Part shown: positions 59,302-64,000 of the stretch, piece after piece
Layout of the letters: each line of letters starts with the position of its first letter
Numbering within the stretch: the stretch's first letter is position 1
NCBI GenBank assembly: GCA_004144175.1
Contig: SEFT01000002.1
Coordinates: forward strand, 1 to 64,000
Length of the DNA stretch: 64,000 bases
From: Sphingobacteriales bacterium
GTDB taxonomy: Bacteria > Bacteroidota > Bacteroidia > Chitinophagales > Chitinophagaceae
Direction: 5' to 3'
The notes under the pieces: model-generated
The model's database searches: none
Seen by the model: the letters and a program-made list of their open reading frames with translations, nothing else
What the model was told of the DNA's origin: nothing
Made by a program: the position numbers and the translations under genes

Positions 59302-60279
59302 ATGGGGTTTGGTAGCCGTACCTATTGTTTGGTTTTTACTGTTTGTTTTGCTGCTCTTGCGCTATCGGCGTGCAAGAAGGAGCAGCTTGACTGGCAGCAA
59401 GTGCAGCAACTCGATAGCCATACTACCGACCGGCTAAATGAGGTCATGTTTATTAACGACAGCATTGGCTTTGCCGTAGGTGGTCAACGCTTTTATACTG
59501 CTACCCTGCTCACTACCCGCGATGGCGGCAGTACCTGGGAAACACACAGCTTTCCCGAAGCAGGTAAAGGACTGTACGGGATAACAACTGATAACAACGG
59601 CACTATCTACATCTGCGGTTTCGATGGCAAGCTGCTCTATTCCGAAGACAAGGGCACGACATGGCAATTCAACCAGCTCTCTATCTGGGACTCATATAAA
59701 GGACTGGCCTTCGCAGGTGATAAAGGCTTAGCTATTGGCGGCATTAGCTTTAGTAAAGGCTTTATCACGCAGCTCTCCAATAAGAATGTATCTCTCCATG
59801 ATACTACTGCCTATGAGCTGAATGATATAGAAATGACCGATGACAATACAGGCTACATCAGCGGTTTTGGCGTGGTAATGAAAACAACCGATGGCGGTAA
59901 TACCTGGGCTATGCAGGACATTAACAACGATAACTTTTCAGCCATCTGTGTGTGGGATAAGCTACACGCATGGGTATGCGGCTACAATGGCAGCATCCAC
60001 TACACAGAGAATGGCGGCGATAAATGGGAAAAGTTGAAGGGCGCCAACGCTGCCCTGGGTAGTAAACACAGGCTGCTCGATATACTCTTTACCAACCCTA
60101 CCGACGGCTGGGCCTGCGGCGAAGAAGGACTACTGCTGTATACACAGGATGGCGGCCACAGATGGAAGGAGTACAAGCATTTCACCAACGAAGCGCTCCG
60201 TAGTATATCATCCTCACCCGATGGCCATATCATAGTAGCGGGCGACAACGGAGCACTCTATAAGCTCGCCGCCCGGTAG
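59302..60279 (+). CDS. YCF48-like (photosystem II assembly factor-like) lipoprotein
   Basis: A 325-aa protein with lipobox LSACKKEQ near residue 25 and a series of BNR/YCF48-type propeller blades: TTRDGGSTWETHSF, SEDKGTTWQFNQL, TTDGGNTWAMQDI, TENGGDKWEKLKG, and TQDGGHRWKEYKH. The repeats D-GG-xxW identify the fold. In cyanobacteria YCF48 helps photosystem assembly; non-photosynthetic members like this one are surface or periplasmic proteins of unknown role. The frame opens at TTG 59293; ATG 59302 is preferred. Confidence 0.85.
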   Translation: MGFGSRTYCLVFTVCFAALALSACKKEQLDWQQVQQLDSHTTDRLNEVMFINDSIGFAVGGQRFYTATLLTTRDGGSTWETHSFPEAGKGLYGITTDNNGTIYICGFDGKLLYSEDKGTTWQFNQLSIWDSYKGLAFAGDKGLAIGGISFSKGFITQLSNKNVSLHDTTAYELNDIEMTDDNTGYISGFGVVMKTTDGGNTWAMQDINNDNFSAICVWDKLHAWVCGYNGSIHYTENGGDKWEKLKGANAALGSKHRLLDILFTNPTDGWACGEEGLLLYTQDGGHRWKEYKHFTNEALRSISSSPDGHIIVAGDNGALYKLAAR

Positions 60280-60315
60280 GCCAACATTAGTTTAGGGTTT
60301 TGCCCTCATACTTAT

Positions 60316-60323
60316 TATTTTTG
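60316..60323 (+). promoter_or_regulatory. -7 box of lysS
   Basis: TATTTTTG matches TAnnTTTG, 64 nt before the lysS ATG. No convincing -33 TTG at the proper distance. Confidence 0.4.
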
Positions 60324-60387
60324 CACACATTTCCGGAGGCTCGCCTCTGTACATACAATTTTTATCAAATTTTATCTGACAATCAAA

Positions 60388-61908
60388 ATGCAAGCAACAC
60401 TTAGCGAACAGGAAGTAGTGAGGCGGGAAAAACTCAGGGAACTTCAAAGTCTGGGCATTGACCCATACCCTGCCCCTTTATTCGAAGTCACTCACACAGC
60501 TAAGGATATAAAGGACAACTATACAGACGAGAAAGCAGAAGAATACAAGTCGGTATCTATCGCAGGCCGCATCATGAGCGTGCGCGATATGGGCAAGGCT
60601 AACTTTGCTGTGATACAGGATGCTACAAGCCGTATACAGATATACATCAAGCGTGATGATATATGCCCTGACGAGGATAAGACCTTGTACAATACAGTTT
60701 GGAAAAAGCTGTTGGACATTGGTGATATCATCGGCATCAAAGGTTATGTATTTACAACCAAGACCGGTGAAACGTCGATACACGTAGAGCAGTTCACACT
60801 GCTTACAAAAGCGCTGCGCCCATTGCCTATCGTAAAGGAAAAAGACGGTGAAGTATTTGATGCGGTAACAGATCTTGAGTTCAAATACCGCCAGCGCTAT
60901 GCCGACCTGATTGTGAACCCCGGCGTGCGCGACACTTTTGTGAAGATCACAAAGATGAAGAATGCTATCCGCAACTTCCTCAATGAGCGCGGTGCGCTGG
61001 AAGTAGATACGCCTGTGTTGCAAAGCATACCCGGTGGCGCCATTGCACGTCCATTCGTTACGCACCACAACGCGCTTGACATACCGCTGTATCTGCGAAT
61101 TGCCAATGAACTATACTTAAAACGCCTCATCGTAGGTGGCTTCGACTGGGTATATGAGTTCAGCCGCAACTTCCGCAATGAAGGTATGGACCGCACGCAC
61201 AACCCCGAGTTTACAGTACTGGAGTTTTATACTGCATACAAGGACTATCTGTGGATGATGGAGACTACAGAGCAAATGCTGGAGCAAACTGCTATTGCGA
61301 CGAACGGCACTTCTAAAATAGAGATAAACGGCGTAGAGGTAGACTTTAAAGCGCCATACAAACGTATCAGTATGTATGACGCCATTAAAGAGCATACGGG
61401 CATCGACATAAGTAATATGAACGAGGCGCAATTGTTGGATGTATGTAAGCAACTGCATATAGAAACAGATGCATCCATGGGCAAAGGCAAACTGGTGGAT
61501 GAAATATTCGGCGGTAAATGTGAGAAGCACTATGTGCAACCTACATTCATTACCGACTACCCTATTGAAATGAGCCCGCTGACTAAAAAGCACAGGGATA
61601 AACCAGGTGTGGTAGAGCGTTTCGAACTGATCGTGAACGGTAAGGAGATAGCTAACGCCTATAGTGAGTTGAACGATCCGATAGACCAGCGCGAGCGCTT
61701 TGAAGATCAGGTGAAGCTGATGGAACGCGGCGATGAAGAAGCGATGTATATCGACTACGACTTTTTAAGATCGTTAGAGTATGGCATGCCTCCTACAGCA
61801 GGTATTGGTATCGGCATTGAGCGCCTGGCGATGATGTTAACAGGGCAGGTTTCTATACAGGATGTACTGCTCTTCCCGCAGATGAGGCCCGAAAAAACAA
61901 ATGACTAA
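60388..61908 (+). CDS. lysS: Lysyl-tRNA synthetase, class II
   Basis: A 506-aa class II enzyme charging tRNA-Lys. The N-terminal OB-fold anticodon domain (about 55-160) starts with VSIAGRIMSVRDMGKANFAV. Catalytic motifs: motif 1 around FLNERGALEVDTPVLQSIPG, motif 2 FRNEGMDRTHNPEFTVLEFY, and motif 3 GIGIGIERLAMMLTGQVSIQ, with ANAYSELNDPIDQRERFEDQ typical of LysRS. Length is normal for the bacterial type. A good terminator follows. Confidence 0.97.
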   Translation: MQATLSEQEVVRREKLRELQSLGIDPYPAPLFEVTHTAKDIKDNYTDEKAEEYKSVSIAGRIMSVRDMGKANFAVIQDATSRIQIYIKRDDICPDEDKTLYNTVWKKLLDIGDIIGIKGYVFTTKTGETSIHVEQFTLLTKALRPLPIVKEKDGEVFDAVTDLEFKYRQRYADLIVNPGVRDTFVKITKMKNAIRNFLNERGALEVDTPVLQSIPGGAIARPFVTHHNALDIPLYLRIANELYLKRLIVGGFDWVYEFSRNFRNEGMDRTHNPEFTVLEFYTAYKDYLWMMETTEQMLEQTAIATNGTSKIEINGVEVDFKAPYKRISMYDAIKEHTGIDISNMNEAQLLDVCKQLHIETDASMGKGKLVDEIFGGKCEKHYVQPTFITDYPIEMSPLTKKHRDKPGVVERFELIVNGKEIANAYSELNDPIDQRERFEDQVKLMERGDEEAMYIDYDFLRSLEYGMPPTAGIGIGIERLAMMLTGQVSIQDVLLFPQMRPEKTND

Positions 61909-61914
61909 CTTTAG

Positions 61915-61941
61915 AAGCCCGTTTAACAACGGGCTTTTTAA
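61915..61941 (+). terminator. Terminator of lysS
   Basis: AAGCCCGTT (61915-61923), TAAC loop, AACGGGCTT (61928-61936), then T-rich tail. It starts 7 nt after the lysS stop. Confidence 0.9.
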
Positions 61942-61952
61942 TGCGATAGAAT

Positions 61953-62564
61953 ATGAAGATAACATTAGCAATTGCTGCGTTGATTATAAGCAGTGCAACA
62001 CACGCACAAACATACAGTGACAGCATACTAGAGCACCGCAAACATTACAAGCAGGAGTTCATCACCGAAGAGCGTAGCCCGCTGAAGGGAAACGACACTT
62101 CATTTCTTAGCTTTTATACGCCTGATGCTAAATACAGGGTAATGGCAAAACTGAAAAAAACGCCTGAAGCACAACCCTTCCAGATGCCTACCCGCAGCGG
62201 CAAGACCAAAACCTACAGGCAGTATGGCACACTGGAGTTTAGCATCAATGATACACCGCAGGTATTACAGGTCTTTCAAAGCATCGACCTGATGAAGAAG
62301 GATAAGAAGTATGAAAAACATCTCTTCTTGCCCTTTACCGATGCTACCAGCAGTTTCGGTACCTATGGCGGCGGCAGGTATATCGATCTGTCTACCGATG
62401 ACATTACAAACAATAGAACCATAGTGATCGACTTCAATAAATGCTATAATCCTTACTGCGCCTACGCTACGGGCTATAACTGCCCGATACCACCTGCAGA
62501 GAACAGGCTACAGATAGCCATTACCGCAGGAGAGCTGATGTATGGCAAGGTGCACGAAGAATAA
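61953..62564 (+). CDS. DUF1684 family exported protein
   Basis: A 203-aa protein with signal peptide 1-19 (SSATHAQ) and the DUF1684 core: SGKTKTYRQYGTLEFSINDT, LFLPFTDATSSFGTYGGGRY, and FNKCYNPYCAYATGYNCPIP followed by a conserved Pro-Pro-x-x-Asn. The three nearby Cys in the last motif are family features. DUF1684 proteins are secreted or periplasmic and have no established activity. Confidence 0.9.
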   Translation: MKITLAIAALIISSATHAQTYSDSILEHRKHYKQEFITEERSPLKGNDTSFLSFYTPDAKYRVMAKLKKTPEAQPFQMPTRSGKTKTYRQYGTLEFSINDTPQVLQVFQSIDLMKKDKKYEKHLFLPFTDATSSFGTYGGGRYIDLSTDDITNNRTIVIDFNKCYNPYCAYATGYNCPIPPAENRLQIAITAGELMYGKVHEE

Positions 62565-62583
62565 GCCAAGGTGGCCTATAACG

Positions 62584-62613
62584 AAAGAGAGACGCCATAC
62601 AGCGTCTCTCTTT
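62584..62613. terminator. Bidirectional terminator
   Basis: AAAGAGAGACGC (62584-62595) is an exact inverted repeat with 62602-62613 over a 6-nt loop, between the convergent DUF1684 and ompH genes. Confidence 0.92.
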
Positions 62614-62636
62614 CTATTCAAAGTCTGATTTAAATA

Positions 62637-63149
62637 CTATTTGATACCTAGCTTGGTTTTTACCATTGGCAGCAGGTTATCTGTTTCTCTTACATGCAGC
62701 AGGCCACCAGAGCTAGCGTCAAACACGTAATCAAAACCTTTTTCTTTTGCTACATCTTTGATGGCTTTATCAGCTTTCTCCAGTATAGGCTTGTACAGCT
62801 CTTCTCTTTTCTTTTCCACTTTCTCGGTAGCGCTTTGGTTAGTCGACTCAATGCGGTTCTGCAGGTCTACTATTTCTTTTTGCTTTACTTCCTTTACCGC
62901 TTCCGACATTGTTTTTTCCTGCGCCTGGTAGTCTTGTACTTTCTTCTCATACTCCTTACTCATGGTCTGCAGTTGATCCTGGAATGCTTTAGCATAGGTT
63001 TGCAGGTCGGCATCAGCTTTAGTTATCTCAGGCATAGCTCTCAAAAGCTCGCGCGAATCAATGTATCCAAATTTGGTAGTGGTCTGGGCTACTACGGTGT
63101 TGCCTATCATCAATAAACCGAAGGCAAGGAACAATACGATCTTCTTCAT
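62637..63149 (-). CDS. OmpH/Skp periplasmic chaperone, second copy
   Basis: A 170-aa exported chaperone. Signal peptide 1-21 (NTVVAQT), then KFGYIDSRELLRAMPEITKA, a long charged coiled-coil pair (YEKKVQDYQAQEKTMSEAVK), and the end KGFDYVFDASSGGLLHVRET. Skp-type jellyfish trimers hold unfolded outer-membrane proteins for BamA. It lies 53 nt downstream of a second ompH and behind bamA, the standard order in Bacteroidota. Confidence 0.93.
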   Translation of the reverse strand: MKKIVLFLAFGLLMIGNTVVAQTTTKFGYIDSRELLRAMPEITKADADLQTYAKAFQDQLQTMSKEYEKKVQDYQAQEKTMSEAVKEVKQKEIVDLQNRIESTNQSATEKVEKKREELYKPILEKADKAIKDVAKEKGFDYVFDASSGGLLHVRETDNLLPMVKTKLGIK

Positions 63150-63202
63150 TTTTATTATTAGTTGCTTTTTATTATTTACTTACGCGTGCAAAGTAAATGC
63201 CA

Positions 63203-63718
63203 TTATTTAGTTATTCCAAGTAATTTTAACACATCATCGCTCTTGTCCAGCTTCACATCGGCATAGAACAATCCTGATCCTGAAGCTTTATCGTACACCA
63301 AATCGAAGCCTTTTGATGTAGCCATCTTTTGCACCGCATTGTACACTTTATCCTGTATCGGCTTTACCATTTTCTGACGCTCTTTGAACAGATCGCCCTC
63401 GAAGCCGAAACGCTGCTTTTGCAGGTCGCGTGCAGTTTTCTCCTTCTCCACTATCTCATCTTCACGTTTTTTGCGCATATCATCCGATAGCATGGCGCGC
63501 TCGGCCTGGTATGCTTTGTACATTCTTTCTACTTCCTGCATCCTGCTGTCGATATCCGTCTGCCAGGTTTTCGATAGCTGGTCCAGCTTCGTATTGGCAT
63601 CCTTATACTCTACCACCTTATCCAAAATATATTTAGAATCGATAATGCAGTACCGCTGTGCGCTTGCGCTAAAGGCTAGCCCTGCCACCAGCATTGCGCT
63701 CATGATCAACTTTTTCAT
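63203..63718 (-). CDS. OmpH/Skp periplasmic chaperone, first copy
   Basis: A 171-aa paralogue of the gene downstream: signal peptide 1-20 (FSASAQ), RYCIIDSKYILDKVVEYKDA, charged coiled coil from about 45 to 125, and the end KGFDLVYDKASGSGLFYADV followed by LLGITK. It sits 51 nt after the bamA stop. The pair probably forms mixed or alternative trimers serving the BAM complex. Confidence 0.93.
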   Translation of the reverse strand: MKKLIMSAMLVAGLAFSASAQRYCIIDSKYILDKVVEYKDANTKLDQLSKTWQTDIDSRMQEVERMYKAYQAERAMLSDDMRKKREDEIVEKEKTARDLQKQRFGFEGDLFKERQKMVKPIQDKVYNAVQKMATSKGFDLVYDKASGSGLFYADVKLDKSDDVLKLLGITK

Positions 63719-63769
63719 AGTCTTGTAATTTTTTCTTTTAAACTGATTTTTAACTATTAAACATTAACA

Positions 63770-64000
63770 TCAATCCGGCTCCATACCCAACATAAAGGTG
63801 ACTGCCGATATCTGGCCCAGGCGCGTATTACCCGTAGCACGGTTGAAGCTATCGAAGCCGACACCATAGTCAAGCCCTAGCAAACCAAACATAGGTAAGA
63901 ACAGGCGTATACCCACACCAGCCGAGCGTCTCAGCTTGAATGGATTGTACTCCCTGAAGTTGCCCCAGGCATTTGCTGCTTCTACGAAGGTTAAACCATA
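63770..64000 (-). CDS. bamA: BamA, 3' end only (runs off the window)
   Basis: The last 76 codons of an outer-membrane assembly factor BamA/Omp85. Visible: FVEAANAWGNFREYNPFKLR, then RSAGVGIRLFLPMFGLLGLD and YGVGF, the strand pattern of the final barrel region (the -RxxxGxGxR-FLPMxGLLGxDYGxGF- wording is characteristic). It ends ISAVTFMLGMEPD, which fits the C-terminal end of Bacteroidota BamA. Stop TGA at 63770-63772. The POTRA domains and most of the barrel lie outside the window. Confidence 0.9.
   Translation of the reverse strand, partial: YGLTFVEAANAWGNFREYNPFKLRRSAGVGIRLFLPMFGLLGLDYGVGFDSFNRATGNTRLGQISAVTFMLGMEPD

Noticed and set aside
1-64000. Avoidance of CTGCAG as support for PstI-like specificity
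   Set aside because: CTGCAG sites are present in the window (for example around 86, 1621, 3926 and 20479), so no avoidance can be claimed; a methylated host would not need it.

Overview
This window is a chromosomal segment of a Bacteroidota bacterium, most likely from the Chitinophagales/Sphingobacteriia side of the phylum. The reasons are: type IX secretion (T9SS) C-terminal sorting domains on two proteins; TAnnTTTG-type -7 promoter boxes in front of several genes; DUF3667, DUF4465, DUF4373 and DUF5106-like families; a fused alpha/beta 2-oxoacid dehydrogenase E1; and a bamA-ompH-ompH cluster. The family assignment is inferred. Most of the window is ordinary housekeeping sequence of moderate GC, with two clearly different AT-rich or decayed patches. 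I saw no rRNA, tRNA, CRISPR array, transposase or integrase.

Layout. 0-3.6 kb: fused E1 dehydrogenase, CAP-domain protein, DoxX protein. 3.6-4.4 kb: a degenerate receiver-domain protein and a short uncertain ORF. 4.5-10.9 kb: an accessory island. It holds an AT-rich minus-strand operon (a fused PstI/BsuBI-type restriction-modification protein, a DUF262 protein and a HEPN ribonuclease-like protein), then a DUF4373 (phage-replication-like) gene, a low-complexity small ORF, a long imperfect palindrome and a duplicated leader element. A 24-nt repeat occurs in inverted orientation at 4514 and 10311, close to the two island edges. 10.9-17.3 kb: CorC-type protein, GNAT, diheme cytochrome c, a secreted basic protein, and an ECF sigma factor followed by a protein with an anti-sigma-like N-terminus, one inner-membrane helix, a long low-complexity stretch and an outer-membrane beta-barrel. 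17.4-22.8 kb: a cobalamin-riboswitch-controlled four-gene operon: DUF4465/T9SS protein, second T9SS protein, BtuG-like beta-propeller lipoprotein, BtuB-like TonB-dependent receptor.

22.9-32.2 kb: rlmB, CWC protein, YebC, small secreted or outer-membrane proteins around a MauG-type diheme peroxidase, rsmG, a glycosyltransferase, tgt and an LptF/G permease. 32.4-35.9 kb: ku-ligD, a two-gene NHEJ pathway. 35.9-47.8 kb: a secreted protein, a CHASE3 protein without an output domain, dusB, kup, a parvulin-type PPIase, a tandem pair of TlpA-like proteins, and rlmD. 47.8-49.6 kb: a decayed patch with an orphan gene tail, a frameshifted nucleotidyltransferase behind an intact 55-aa ORF, and a DUF3667 gene with an in-frame stop. 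49.7-53.3 kb: Crp/Fnr regulator, NTF2-like, SanA-like, cyclase and DUF1801 genes. 53.2-59.3 kb: the RDD / SpoIIM-DUF4129-DUF4350-MoxR-DUF58 cluster. 59.3-64 kb: YCF48-like lipoprotein, lysS, DUF1684, two OmpH/Skp chaperones and the 3' end of bamA.

How the genes work together. The strongest candidates for new biology are the restriction-modification/DUF262/HEPN operon, the ECF-sigma/trans-envelope barrel pair and the B12 operon with two T9SS cargo proteins. All functional statements rest on motif and family recognition by eye; no database search was run.
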